Of a stretch of 64,000 bases of DNA, positions 10,747 to 21,958 are shown piece by piece; the first letter of the stretch is position 1; each line of letters begins with the position of its first letter. The notes below the pieces were generated by a model. The model made no database searches and was not told the origin of the DNA. It saw only the letters and a list, made by a program, of their open reading frames with translations. Source of the stretch: Blepharisma stoltei (lineage: Eukaryota; Ciliophora; Heterotrichea; Heterotrichida; Blepharismidae); the NCBI GenBank assembly GCA_914767885.1, contig CAJZBQ010000056.1:62001-126000 (forward strand), given 5' to 3'. Made by a program: the position numbers and the translations under genes.

Positions 10747-11939
10747 ATGAAAGATTTTGGACAAATCAATCACAAAGAAATAGTAGAGCTTGTAGTGATA
10801 ATCATTGGGATTTATATTTCCTACCTTTATTTTGGAGTCCTACAGGAAGGAATGTAAAGATAATTTAGATATACTGACCCTAAACGTGAGAAATTTAACC
10901 AAGCAGAATTCGTGGTATTTGTCCAATGCTTGATAGGATTTATCCTGTCGTTTTCTTGTATGCTGCTATTTAGGTATGAAATTTGGCATTACTTTTGGAG
11001 AAACGCCAAACCCAAAGCCTTATATAGGTGAGAAAGTCGGGATGTGGCAGCAGTATAAATACAAAATCGTGCATGCGACTGTTTTTGCACTTTCTATGAT
11101 TTTTTCAAGATATATTAAAAATTTCTTCTAAAAGTTTATCATTACCTATATTTCCTAATAAAAATTCTATTATTTTTCCATAATAAAATATTTATTTTCC
11201 CCTTATTTTTATTTTAATAAAAATATTTTGATCCATTTTTTCAAATATTTCAATCACCTACGTCAGCTACCCTACACAAGCCCTTGCAAAATCCTGTAAA
11301 ATTCTTCCAGTGATGATGGGTGGATTTTTTGTGAGTGAAGTAAAATACGAAAAAATTCAGTACATAAGCGTATCATTTATTACCTCAGGAATTCTTATGT
11401 TTAATCTAATGAAAACCACAAGTGGGTCAGCCGATTCTATTATCGGCCTTTTTTGCTTGTTTTTATCATTAACTTGTGATGCAATTAACGGATATTTCAC
11501 AGAGCAAGTCAGACATAGAAATAAGCCTACTTCTCTAGAAATGATGAGCTACTGCAACGGCTGGGGTCTCTTAGTGACAGGACTGGTCGTTCTATTTTTT
11601 TCTAACTTAGCCTACGAAACCCCTCTCTTTACGTATTTATATCAATACCCAGGAATCCTGTGGGACATTTTCAAATTCGGGTTTATGAGTGCAATCGGCC
11701 AAATGTTTATATTTAGAGGTGTTAAAGTCTTAGGAGCTCTCACATTAAGTATAATTACGACTACTCGCAAATTTATGACGGTGATTCTTTCTATCATATA
11801 TTATAACCATAGTCTAAATGGCTACCAATGGGTTTCTTTACTACTCGTTTTCAGCGGCACTGGGATGGATTTTTACCTCAGCTTGACCCGAAAAGATAAA
11901 AAAGTGAAACAAGACATAGAGCGCCCATCTAAAGACTAA
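10747..11939 (+). CDS. SLC35B1-like nucleotide(-sugar) transporter, ER
   Basis: The reconstructed protein is 342 residues with about ten hydrophobic helices. Diagnostic blocks match SLC35B1: YFGVLQEGIYTDPKREKFN, then SYPTQALAKSCKILPVM, GLTG-type loop, and LGALTLSIITTTRKFMTVIL. The C-terminus is lysine-rich (KDKKVKQ), consistent with ER retention. The family moves nucleotide sugars or ATP/ADP across the ER membrane; the substrate cannot be read from sequence. Two introns (15 and 16 nt) and one IES are required for the frame. Its stop is 17 bp from that of the convergent ankyrin gene. Confidence 0.9.
10854..10868 (+). other. 15-nt intron
   Basis: GTAAAGATAATTTAG holds two in-frame stops; splicing joins VLQEGI to YTDPKRE. 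Confidence 0.92.
10958..10973 (+). other. 16-nt intron
   Basis: GTATGCTGCTATTTAG. The 16-nt removal shifts into the frame MKFGITFGETPNPKPYIG, which continues into the conserved transporter. Confidence 0.9.
11115..11247. other. IES in SLC35B1-like gene (133 bp)
   Basis: TA at 11113-11114 and 11246-11247. Excision joins ALSMIFSRYI to SITYVSYPTQ. Near-identical TTTTTTCAA sits at both sides, so a junction one residue shorter is possible. Confidence 0.7.
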
Positions 11940-11956
11940 CATAAATTCCTATTAAA

Positions 11957-12578
11957 TTAAATATCAGGCGGCCACAGCCAAGTCGTCGGAGACTTTGTGT
12001 AGTTTCCAAGGCCAGAAAGAATGGTCACCACTTTTCATTCTTCGTGTAAAATGGCTTTTTGCAGAGGGGTGAAACCATGAGGATCTCTATGATGGGGGTT
12101 TACTCCACATTTTAATAGCTCGATCACCATATGTTCTCTGCCGAGGGCTGCAGCTTTTAATAGAGGAGTCATACCATTGCGGTCACGGACATTTGGGTCT
12201 GCGCCTTGCCGAAGCAAAAAATCAAAAATTGATCGTCTGTCGAGCACTACGGCTTCGTGGAGCATGGTTGTCATATTATTTATAGAGACTATATCATTTA
12301 TAGGGTTTTATAATGAATTTTTATATAAAAAATAGAAAGATTTTATTATTGGGAGGATTGAGGAGAAGGTATACCTGTCAGTTTCCATTAAAAAGATTAG
12401 CTTGGATTTCTTCAATGTCATTATCTCTTACTGCAACAAACTTTTTGCTTTTGTTTTTGGACGAGGCTGACTGGAGGCGATACTCGTGGGCATGGTAGCC
12501 TATGTAATAGTAAGCCATGTGGCGGTATCATGCTATTCAGTCGTTGAAATAGTCGAAAGCATGATTGAGATAGTCCAT
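11957..12578 (-). CDS. Ankyrin-repeat protein
   Basis: A 182-residue protein. The N-terminal half is aromatic and Trp/Tyr-rich (DWIAWYRHMAYYYIGYHAHE, two W from TGA). The C-terminal half has about three ankyrin repeats (LLRQGADPNVRDRNGMTPLL, LLKCGVNPHHRDPHGFTPLQ). Ankyrin repeats mediate protein binding; no enzyme domain is present. One IES separates the halves. The start at 12576-12578 is the first ATG of the open frame. Confidence 0.85.
12301..12373. other. IES in ankyrin gene (73 bp)
   Basis: TA at 12299-12300 and 12372-12373. Excision joins NGNWQV to NDIVSINNMTTMLHEA. Confidence 0.8.
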
Positions 12579-12712
12579 TTTATGTTTATAGATTATTGGG
12601 GAAATTGGTTATTCGTTTGGGAAAACTAGGTAATATGAATATTTACTAAATAATTTGATTTGTAATATATCAATTTCTAATGCTCTAAATCTATTATATA
12701 TTTAAAAGAATC

Positions 12713-13235
12713 CTAACCTAGCAAAATTCCATTGAGACTACACATTTCAATTATCTTCCCATATAATCTATACTCTTTTATATCCTTTTTCCCAATAAAT
12801 GTCTGCTTAAAGGCAAATTCCTCCTAAATCAGCCAAAAAGTATAATATTCATTAAATAATAATAACTTAGCGGTTATTGCAATTTATTGGACAAATAATT
12901 TTCCAAAAGATACTCTCTCTAACAATTCCTCTAATAAGCCTCTGATGTTCCTATTAGATACCTCAACTTGATTCTGATACATATCCAAAACTATTCCATA
13001 CAAATAAGCTATTTCTATCAGATTTATATCAATTAATTCCTCCTTCATTGTTCTTTTCAAACTCTTGATTAATTCCCTTCTATTTATCTCATAAAATTTT
13101 CATACTTCAATAGCATGCCACCAATTCTCAATAAATCCCAGTTATTTTCTCGTTTTTTGCTGATATTCTCTCACTCTTATACGTTTCAAACGCTTCCACT
13201 ATTTTGAGTCACTGTCCAATATTTTCGAATATCCA
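12713..13235 (-). pseudogene. Decayed or unresolved coding remnant
   Basis: Three coding-like stretches run on the minus strand: FENIGQWLKIVEAFETYKSE, then WWHAIEVWKFYEINRRELIK through LEELLERVSFGKLFVQ, then KEYRLYGKIIEMCSLNGILL. The first change is a plain frameshift near 13125 that no TA pair or 15-nt intron repairs; the second gap also lacks a valid TA junction. I do not recognise the family. A dead gene is most likely; a sequencing indel is the alternative. Confidence 0.4.
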
Positions 13236-13328
13236 TTAAAAATATATTAATAATTTCCCAAATAATTATCTTACAAAAAACAAGCCTTAAAAGTATTAAT
13301 TAATAGCTTGTGACGAATTTTTACAAAA

Positions 13329-14544
13329 ATGGAAATATTTGACGGGTGCATTTATGTGGAAATCCCTTACGCAAAACTTACTAACCCAAATCAGGTGTTT
13401 GCAAGGGCCTATACAGTAAAAAATAGATAGGAATATGAAGTTTCTGTAGGGTTTCATACACTTAAGTATAAACTTTTTAAAAGATATAGCCAATTCCGTT
13501 TGCTTTATAAAGAACTCAAGCACGAATTTATTTTTGCTGATTGTTATAAAAATCTGCCTGAATTTCCTAAAAAACAGATTTTCGGCAAAAAATTAAAAGC
13601 AACTATTACGAAGCGTCGCCAAAATTTGGAAAAATGACTAAACTCAGCTCTGCAGATAACCCAATTTTTACCCCATATGCAGAATTTCTTAGAAATCCCT
13701 GAGATGTATCAGCCACTTGTGCATGATTTTACTCAAAGCCATCAGTGTAGTCTTTCTGATCTTGACTTAGCAGTTGCATCTTTTATTAAAAGGCTGTCAA
13801 AATCTGAAAAAAAGCGTGGAAAAGCGATTGAGAGATTAGAAAATGAGTTTTTTAATGCAAGGCCTGATATTTCAGAACGCACAGCATCAATTTTGTTGTC
13901 AAGGCTTATTCCACTGTGTGGGATTCCTGGAGTAGGAGCCAAAGCTTTTGATATTTTATGTTTAATTGCATGGCTACGTGAATTTAGCCTATTTTTAACA
14001 ACCTAATAAATAGTAAAATTTTGTGGGAAAAAATCAATTTTACCAAAATTGCATTAAATTTTACATATTTTATTATAAAAATGAGTATAAATCATATAAA
14101 TAATGATAAGATTTATCAAAGCTGACAAGCTGTGACATGTTTCGATACTATAGTTTAATCATAGATGTTATGATGAAAATTGATATTGATTTATTGAGAG
14201 AAATGAAACTAAATTTGCATTTAACAGGGAAATTCCTAGCTGAACAAGCTTTTCACTTGTGTAAAATAATTGAAGAACAGTTAACTTTGAAAAGCTCTAG
14301 CAATTTGCTTATATATATATTAAATAATGATAATGAAGCTTTAGAAGCTTATAGAAGCTGGACACGCCCATTACTTTTTATTAAAAATAGCCAAGAAAAT
14401 AATCCTCAAAATACAGAAAATTGGAAAAAATTAAATACTCACTCTACTCCTATCATAAATCAAGCTATTATATTGAAGTTTTGATACAATCCTTGATTGA
14501 GCGATTTTTTTATATTTATCTGACATATAAATATTAGCGATTAA
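13329..14544 (+). CDS. PX-domain protein (sorting-nexin-like)
   Basis: The reconstructed protein is 353 residues. The PX fold spans about residues 1-115 (AYTEYEVSVGFHTLKYKLFK, RYSQFRLLYKEL, LPEFPKKQIFGKK, RRQNLEKWLNSALQ). The remainder is helical and contains a GIPGVGAKAFD turn. PX domains bind phosphoinositides on endosomes. One 15-nt intron and one IES are needed. It differs from the PX-BAR gene upstream by its N-terminal PX and short helical tail. The last 25 residues depend on three TGA=Trp readings and are AT-rich, so the exact end is less sure. Confidence 0.82.
13416..13430 (+). other. 15-nt intron
   Basis: GTAAAAAATAGATAG carries an in-frame TAG; splicing joins ARAYT to EYEVSVGF inside the PX domain. 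Confidence 0.92.
13977..14115. other. IES in PX gene (139 bp)
   Basis: TA at 13975-13976 and 14114-14115. Excision joins LCLIAWL to SKLTSCDMF. Confidence 0.75.
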
Positions 14545-14652
14545 TGGGTTTTAATCTTTAAATTTACTGCCTAAATTAAAAATTTCATGAAAAAAAAATA
14601 TTAAAAATCATATTTCCTATTTTAAGTTTTTTTCGTACTTTATCAAAAGCAA

Positions 14653-14667
14653 GTTAGCATTATTCAG
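14653..14667 (+). other. Candidate 15-nt intron
   Basis: GTTAGCATTATTCAG has the right length and ends and removes a TAG, joining LSKAS to GLNIKYRKISHLFE. The upstream exon has no clear ATG, so this is tentative. Confidence 0.4.
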
Positions 14668-14711
14668 GTGGGCTAAATATTAAATACAGAAAAATAAGCC
14701 ACCTTTTCGAG

Positions 14712-15399
14712 ATGAGCTTAGAAATCGAAATAGAAGCTTCAATAGCGACTTTAGTAGAAATTATAACTGAGCCTGCTTTAAGGAAAAAATGAGACTCTTT
14801 ACTATTAGAATACGATGTCATAGAAAATATCAGCGAAAATGAATCTCTAGTATCCATCGTATTTCTCTCTGATAAAAACGAAAAAATGGATTTGGCCTTA
14901 AGCTGCATAATAAATATTCAAGAAAATTACGCATCAGTTGAATACGCATCAGTCGAAACCCCCAAAGTCCCAATTAATCCGCAATTTCCCAGAGTCCATT
15001 GCAGCGGCAGCAAATATGAAATTTATGATATGAGAAATAAGCCAGAAGAAGCTCAAAGTGATGGGGCATTATCTGATATACAAGGAGAAAGGATTTCTGG
15101 CAGCAATGAATTTCGAAGTAAAATAGTTTATAAAACAATATTGATGCCTGATATGACGAAGTTCCTATGTAGTGAATTTGTAGAAGAAACTAATTTTATC
15201 CCTTTTAATAAGAATAAATTATTTTTTTTAAAAAAAAATGTTTTTTGATATTTATTTAAATAATCATAAAAGTTCATGGAAAAATTTAAAAGAGCTCGCA
15301 GAAAGCAACGATTTTAATTCATTTCATAGAACTCCTAGAGCTAAGAAAAATACAATAATCGAAGCTTTGGAGCATAAAGTGCATTTCCACAGTTTATAA
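14712..15399 (+). CDS. START-like lipid-binding domain protein, 5' end unresolved
   Basis: About 209 residues from the ATG at 14712. IATLVEIITEPALRKKWDSL followed by VIENISENESLVSIVF resembles the N-terminal half of START domains (RKKWD.. YDVIENI), which bind lipids. The segment before this ATG (GGLNIKYRKISHLFE) also looks coding, so the true start probably lies upstream beyond a candidate 15-nt intron (14653-14667) and possibly another IES. One IES near the 3' end is removed to reach SSWKNLKELAESNDFN and the stop. Confidence in START is moderate because the C-terminal part is weak. Confidence 0.6.
15211..15268. other. IES in START-like gene (58 bp)
   Basis: TA at 15209-15210 and 15267-15268. 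Excision joins TNFIPFNK to SSWKNLKEL. Confidence 0.8.
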
Positions 15400-15412
15400 T
15401 AATAAAATAAAT

Positions 15413-16464
15413 ATGTTGATTTCTGAACAAAATTTAATTAAGGATGATTTTTTGCAGAAAAATGATGGAAAAGTGACAGAAAGAGAATTTGAAATTAATT
15501 ATATGGAAAGTGGCATGAATGTATTAACGACAATAAATTTTATTGAAGGAAATATAAAAAGAAGACAATTAAATCTTCCTTGGAAAGTAACTAGTCATTT
15601 TGGAGTATGCAAACTACCAACTAATGATATTTTATTTTGAGGTATCACTAGGTTTATACTTAAATTTGATGGAAATATTAGCATTTTACCTGTAGAGCGA
15701 GATAACCATGGCAATTTCACATGAAATTTTACTGCAAAACCATTTTGCCTTTTGATTAGCCTTTTTTTATCTATTTTGTTCATTAATTATTCTGACCATT
15801 TTGGTTTATTATTAAACATGAGATAATTTTTTAATCTATTGCTTTCGAAAAAAATAAATTTTTAGTATCAAAATAGGGCCAAAAGAGATCACTCAAAAAT
15901 AATAGAGTAAAAATAATGCAGGCGTTTTTGGAAGAAACCAACCATGGGGCCGGATTATGCTATTATAACGCATCGGTTTATGCTTTTGGAGGATGAGATA
16001 AACACCGCATAAAAGACTCAGCTTTTAAATTTGACATAAATAAAAATAAACAAATTCCAATAGCAAGCATGCCAAAGCCATCAAGATTTTGCTCTGCTGT
16101 CAGCTTCAAAGGAAAATTACTTATTTCTGGTAAAGATATTCCATATTTGTATTTATATGATCCTTTTATCAATTCTTATAGCAAGATTTCGCTAATTCTC
16201 CATAATTTATCTCACAAAATTCTATTTAAAGGAGCTATAAATGGCAGGGTTTATCTTAGTCAAAGCTTAGAAACCACCAGTAAGATATTTGAAAGTCTAG
16301 ATTTATATCACTGAGATCTTGCATTTACTTCTCAAGTCATGCATTTATCATTGCTCTCATATGTAGCTTACAATGAAAATTTAGTCTATTTTATTGACAC
16401 ATTTCAACGCTTTTATTGCTTTGACTTAAAACTGAAAATTTTGAATGAAATAAGGCTTAATTAA
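15413..16464 (+). CDS. Kelch-repeat-like protein
   Basis: About 311 residues. Blades are seen as SVYAFGGWDKHRIKDSAFKF (W from TGA), LLISGKDIPYLYLYDP, GRVYLSQSLETTSKIFESLD and LVYFIDTFQRFYCFDLK, typical of ciliate kelch beta-propellers that bind partners. The N-terminal 100 residues (LPWKVTSHFGVCKLPTNDIL) contribute earlier blades. An IES between them has an uncertain left edge. No enzymatic domain. It is adjacent to, and converges with, ATG4 (31 bp between stops). Confidence 0.7.
15786..15901. other. IES in kelch gene (approx. 116 bp)
   Basis: The right TA is at 15900-15901 after in-frame stops. Several left TA sites in the same phase (15703, 15772, 15784) would all restore frame, so the left boundary is uncertain. 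Confidence 0.45.
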
Positions 16465-16495
16465 AAAATATTTTTTTATATCTGTTTATTAAAAT

Positions 16496-18401
16496 CTAAA
16501 GAACGACATACTCCTCATCACTATCACTAGTTTTTATATCAGGAACTTCAAAATCTTCTGTACAATACTGCGGCGTAAACTCTTGCACCCCTATAAGCCC
16601 TTTTATTGCATCTCTATTCTCACTTATAATCCTCTCAAACTCTAAAAATGACTCTTTATTTCTAAAATAATACCCAAGCGATATAGAAGACTCAGCTGAA
16701 CTCATAGGGATTAATTTATAAGAAGAACAATGGTAGGTCTCAATTTTATTTAAAAGGTCTTGGTCACTTGTACAAGCTTGCTGAGCCAAATGTGGGTCTA
16801 AAAATAACAAAGAATCATTCTGATAGCCTACAATATAAAGCGCAGATTTGGGTTTTCCTCCAATTATCCCTACAGTTTGTGGGATATTTAAAAAAAATTT
16901 TAAGGTTTCATAGTATTCTTGATGGATTGAGCCCAGTCCAAGCATTAGTGGGATCATGACCAGCATTGATTTGTTCCATTCTATTGAGTTGAGTTTTTCT
17001 CTGCATTTTTCACAATAATAACCTTCAGATTTTTTGCATAAAACACAATTAGATAAAAAATCATCAATATCGACGTCGCCTGCAACGCTATAAAGCTGGT
17101 CTTTATATATGATTGTTTCCATAAAAATTTTGGATTTCAGCTTAGGAATTGGGTGCAAGGTCAAAAGTTTGTCTATTGCGTGGCATATTGTATATATGCA
17201 TTAAAATGGCGGTATTAAGCAGCATCCTCTTAAATCCTGTAGCTGGCATACCGAAAAGTGAGCAGGGACCTTGAGGAAGGGAGTGTTTATCTGGTAAGGT
17301 TTTCTCTGATTTAGTGAAGCACAATGTCGGATTAACTGGCCACAAGTCATACTCCAAATCCACGTTTTTGCCTCAAAGGGAATGAGTCTGAAAATTAGAA
17401 AGGGGTCTCCAAGCAGAGCCAGTGGTGTTCATTCTGACCAATCAGGACTGCTCTCCAGCGTGAAACCAGAAGTTATGCCCTGAGCTTCGGATTTCCTTTT
17501 TTTGTAGAGAATCGACCTAAAAATTCAGCAATTTTGAATTTTCATGGGCAACCTTTTTTTGATGTACAGCACGGCGACGCGGCTCATCCAACTAAGGTGG
17601 GAGTGCAGGCCATTGCTGGGCAGGAGTTTCCTCGTGATTGACTGGCGAGAAGACGAAGAGGGCATTCCGGGGCGGAGATAGTCCTTCAAGAACCACAGCG
17701 TGCTTCTTATAATAAGCAAATTGATGGCACATTGTAGAAGGCGAATACCAGTCGCCTGGCTTTTTTCCTAGCTCAGTTCCTACTGCTGCAATTTGTTGTA
17801 TCGAATATGGGGCATCCAATAAATTTTCTTGAATTAGCTGTAATAATTGATAACACTCATAACTTTCTGTATAAAAATGCAGCTGAAGAGTCCTCATAAG
17901 CAGCATTTGTCCAACCCTTACCGTGCACCCTCAGCCAGTATCAGAGGAATAAGCAATTATATTTTCCCCTTCAATTCTTTCTAATGGCTTATACCCATAC
18001 CTATACGTCACCCATATAAGTTTCCTGAAATCCTGGGAAAATTTATATTGGACGTTTTCTGGTAATTCATCTTTTATTTGATATTTTTTTGCAAGCATAA
18101 TTACAGGGGACGAGCCTATAGAAAAATCGACCTTTTCGTACCCGAATATAGGCATGATTGGGACTTCGCTTATTTGGTACCTTACATTTGTGCTGAAATT
18201 CGAAAATCAATCAGATCTTATAGTGATAGGGATTTCTTTTTCGGAGTCATAGAGAGAAATATCTTTGGGGTCATTTCGGAATATTTGGGAAGATAGCATT
18301 TGGAGGTCATGGGTTTTGGTTTCTTCGTAGTTGTTGTTATTTATTTCTATAATGGAATCTTCTATTGAAAGCTCAATAGTGCTCTGATTATTATCTATCA
18401 T
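16496..18401 (-). CDS. ATG4: ATG4 cysteine protease (peptidase C54)
   Basis: A 446-residue protease that trims ATG8 and recycles it from phosphatidylethanolamine in autophagy. The catalytic Cys sits in SDTGWGCTVRVGQMLLMRTL, with W encoded by TGA. Then come GKKPGDWYSPS, PLMLGLGSIHQEYYETLKFF, QTVGIIGGKPKSALYIVGYQ and the Asp/His pair in LFLDPH. The C-terminus EEYVVL resembles an ATG8-interacting motif. An insertion-like Cys cluster (CVLCKKSEGYYCEKC) precedes the LIPLRLG-type block and could bind zinc. A 565-bp GC-rich IES splits the catalytic domain. Confidence 0.95.
17145..17709. other. IES in ATG4, filled by GC-rich island B (565 bp)
   Basis: TA at 17143-17144 and 17708-17709. Excision joins MCHQFAYY to KLKSKIFMETIIYKDQ. 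Almost the whole insert is GC-rich, with ATTAAAATGGCGG at about 17199 and blocks shared with island A. Confidence 0.8.
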
Positions 18402-18626
18402 ATTAGTTTATATTTCTAAGATTTTAATAAGCAGATTTTTAGAATGCTTATAAAATTAAATAATTTTTTATGATTTTATTATATAATTACTGAAAAATAT
18501 TTGAATTTTATAAGTCTGTTTATCTTTATATATAAAATGATAAAATACTATGGAATAAATAAAGATTAAAAACTGTCTTTAATAATTTTAGAATAATAAA
18601 ATAATAAATTTACAAAATTATTATGG

Positions 18627-20192
18627 CTAGTTTGCCTTGGATTTCTTTTTTTTCTTTTTCTTTTTCTTCTTTTTACTTATCACATCTTTCATCCCTGTAT
18701 TTGTCAATAAATGTTCATTTCCTTTTGGAATATAAAAAGGTGTAGTATTTTGTGCAGATAAATCAAAATCATTCAAAAATAGCCCACTTTCTAACTCCCC
18801 TCCGAGTAAAAAGATTTTGCTTTCTCACTAGGGTGAATTTTTTTAAAAAATTTTATTGTCTTTTGAGCCAAAAATGGGTTTCCACGTGGAATTTCTGGAT
18901 TTTCACGTGTGAAATCCATCTTTGGCTCGTGGGTGCCGGTCAGAAATTAGAGCAACTGACTATATACTAAATTTGGAAACTAAAAAATAATTTAATTTGT
19001 TAAATTTATTGTTTAGAATGCAAGCTGTATAAAATCAATAGAATTAAAGATTCCATTATGCTAATTATTACTTGTATGTCAAAATATTTTTTATACAAAT
19101 TTTTATTGCAAAAATATTTTGCATATGTCTTTTTCCCGAAAAATAGAGATTTTAGAATGGTTTTGCTTGATCGAGAGGGGGAAGTAAGTAATCATACTGG
19201 CAAGACACCTTTTTCGAAGCTAATTTCATTTTCGTCATCATAATTTCTTCAATTCTTTGTTTAGCCAATTCATCAAGCTTATCAGGTGTAAACAAATGCT
19301 CAGTCTTTGATCTGATACTTGGGCTGGAATTTGCATTTTGCGTCTCAAAATTACTTGGCCTTATTCCTGGGCTGACAGAGCCACTATTCATATTCCCAAT
19401 CATACGAAAATCATAGTGCTCAGCTGGTTTGGTCGATTTTGACCGAATTTCATTTTTTTCTGTATCACTTTCTGGGTCTTCATTACCAGGATTTTTGTAA
19501 AACCTGCTCTGCTTTAAAGCAAATGCTTTTTCAGTGCGGGCTTTATCAATTTCTAAATCTGCAAGCTTTGATCTTTCTACTGTAACTGGTTCAGGAATAA
19601 ATTTCTGTTTTTCTCAGCCAATTAGCCTTATTGTCGGTTTTTTCTTATAAATTCATTTACTCTGCCAGTGAATTGGTTTCGGCATAACCGGAGTTTTCGC
19701 CCCAGAAACTGGAGATAAACTGTAATCAAGCCTTGGGGTTTCAAAAGACTGATTCGTCGTGCTTCGATTATACGCAGTAAACGACGAAGTCTCAGTCGAT
19801 TCTGCATCAAGCTCATTTTTACCTATTTTTTTGATTCCTGGTAGAAAATTTCTGACTTTTTTTAGATACCAATTTTTGACATCGTCTAATAATTTTAGCT
19901 GAAGTATAGGATCCCTTGTAAAAACCATTTCATTAAGCAAATTATAAAGAGAGTGATAAAGCCGCTCTTTTCAAGACGGGGAATGGTTTTTGTGCATCAT
20001 TTGTTTATTGTAAGGCAATTTTCTATCTCCATAATATCTTTGTAGTTGGGTTTTTAAAAATAAAAAATCTGTGTTTTTCTCGATGTTGGGGTGGGTCAGG
20101 GAGGTTAAGTTTAAGTTTTCTATGTCTAAAACTGTGAATTTTGGGGCCTCAAGAATTTCCTCTTTTTCTTCAACTTCTTCATTTAATTCCAT
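18627..20192 (-). CDS. Unrecognised protein with basic C-terminal tail
   Basis: The reconstructed protein is 390 residues. The acidic N-terminus (EVEEKEEILEAPKFTVLDIE) precedes a folded-looking part (SWKERLYHSLYNLLNEMVFT, W from TGA), then low-complexity Ser/Thr/Pro sequence and a lysine run (VISKKKKKKKKKKKSKAN) that could be a nuclear or nucic-acid-binding tail. I do not recognise the family. A MITE-type IES lies near the 3' end. It is preceded by another unknown gene 100 bp upstream on the same strand. Confidence 0.75.
18794..19186. mobile_element. MITE family 1 copy, IES (393 bp)
   Basis: TA at 18792-18793 and 19185-19186. It is inverted relative to the 8836 copy and diverged, with ACTCCCCTCCGAG and GAGAGGGGGAAGT ends. 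Excision joins SCQYDYL to ESGLFLNDF. Confidence 0.9.
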
Positions 20193-20291
20193 CAGGTTAA
20201 TTCAATGTTTAATTATTATGATAAATCGTATTAAATTACAAAATCGAGGTATTTTTTGATATTTTATAATATAATTAATTAAGCATAATCC

Positions 20292-21646
20292 TTACAATTT
20301 CTTCAAAGAATTTCTTTGGGTATTTCTCATGATATGCTGGTCAATTAATTCTGCGTAATAATTAATATTATTTGCTGCTGTATTTTCAATTATCAATGGC
20401 AAATTTTTATGGCTTTTCTTTTTCCAGATTTGTTCTTCAAGTCTAGTCCTTGCTCTGTCTCGCTCTCTTAATATATGATCAGTGATCTCTAGCTTTAATT
20501 TTTCATGAAAAAGCCCATGCTTTGAGCTTGTGTCTATGCTTCCTCTCAGTTTTTTTACCATCCCTTTAACTTCAGTTAAATTTTTGCTTGTTTCAATTAT
20601 CCTCTATTGTATTGAATTTTTCAATTTTATTTCTAAATACAAAAATGGACAATTTGACTAAAAATGGTTAAAATCCTAGTAGAATGTTTAGCGATATTTT
20701 TTGCATACTGGATTTCATTAGGAAGCATTTTTTCGCCTGATTGGAATTTATTTTTCCAATATCCATATCTCATAAACTTATAATTTCCTTTAGGCGAAAC
20801 TAATTCTTGTATTTCATCATCAATGCTTTCTACATGTGGACTTCCACTATAAGAAATTGCTCCTAAAATGTCATTTTTTTTAGTCAAGATTTTTTGAGTA
20901 GGTTCTGGTGTTGGAGAAAGTGCTGTTTTAAAGGTAGGGGAAAGAGGAGGCTTATAGAAACTTGTATTTCTGGTATTTGCAAATCTCTGAAGAGACTTGC
21001 AAGCTGAATAGGTATATTGGTGAATTCCTAATAAAAAATGCTCGTTTGCAGCTGATTTTAAAAAATCTATTTCTAGGTGCTCAATCCTACATGATATATT
21101 TTTTAATTTTCTGTTTAAAATATTTTTCACTGAATCTGTCACTCTACGAAGTTTTGTTGGGCATAAAAATTCTCGGTTTTTTGAGGTAAAATCTTTATTT
21201 ATTTCTGTGAAATTAGTGGATAGGCTTGGCTCACTTCGGCTTATTTTTGGGACTGAAGTAGAGTTATCTGTTGCCATTGTGTAGCCTTTTTGAAAGTCTC
21301 ACGTTATACGAATGTTTGGGAAAGAGGAGTGGTGCTTTATTACCTGTTGGATTACGCATTCTTCATTTAAAAATTTCGCGATTTCGTCTGTGGTTTCACA
21401 TCAGTGCTTTTTTGCATCTGTTTTAACGATCGCTATCGGTAACGAATCCTTAGCTGATCATCTAGAAATTATATGCAAGATATCCTCCTTTGAAACCACT
21501 TCAAAACTCAAATGATCGTTTTCAAAGTTTCACATAAAAGTGGGCTCTTCGAATCCAAAGCCAATTATGATGGTTTCTGGTAATTTAATCTGGATATTTT
21601 CATGAACTTCTTCTAAAAGTTTGTAAAAGTGAATATTAGCTGTCAT
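20292..21646 (-). CDS. Unrecognised 427-residue protein
   Basis: The N-terminal 130 residues look like a small alpha/beta domain (IQIKLPETIIIGFGFEEPTF, MWNFENDHLSFEVV, LPIAIVKTDAKKHW with W from TGA). The middle is Ser/Pro-rich (PPLSPTFKTALSPTPEPTQ). The C-terminus is helical and charged (HILRERDRARTRLEEQIWKK). No known family was recognised. The start at 21644-21646 opens a frame that runs through four TGA=Trp codons into the later part, so both belong to one gene. One IES. Confidence 0.75.
20600..20670. other. IES in unknown gene (71 bp)
   Basis: TA at 20598-20599 and 20669-20670. Excision joins KHSTRIL to IETSKNLTEVKG. Confidence 0.82.
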
Positions 21647-21958
21647 TTTAAAGTAGATATATTTTCTATGAGTTATTTAAGTATTATTAACCGAAGCATA
21701 TATAAAAAATAATTTATTTATTATGCTTATACTTCTTTAAATGCTTCTAAAATATTAATTGACTGGATATTACACAAAAAATTTAGCATACAATAAACTA
21801 TCCAAATTTATAATATATTATGCCACTATTAGCAAGTAATATTTTAAGCTCTATAAAATTATAGCAATTGCCCGAGGATGGCGCTATCTTGCGCCATCCT
21901 CGGGCATTTCCTATATTTTTTAATGGAAGAAATAGTAATTAATAAATTATAAAAACAG
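21647..21958. other. Spacer containing GC-rich hairpin
   Basis: A 312-bp AT-rich spacer; the only feature is the perfect hairpin at 21870-21905. Confidence 0.7.
21870..21905. repeat. 36-nt GC-rich perfect hairpin, copy 1
   Basis: GCCCGAGGATGGCGC, a 6-nt loop, then its exact complement. An almost identical hairpin with similar flanks lies at 39561-39594. Confidence 0.85.
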
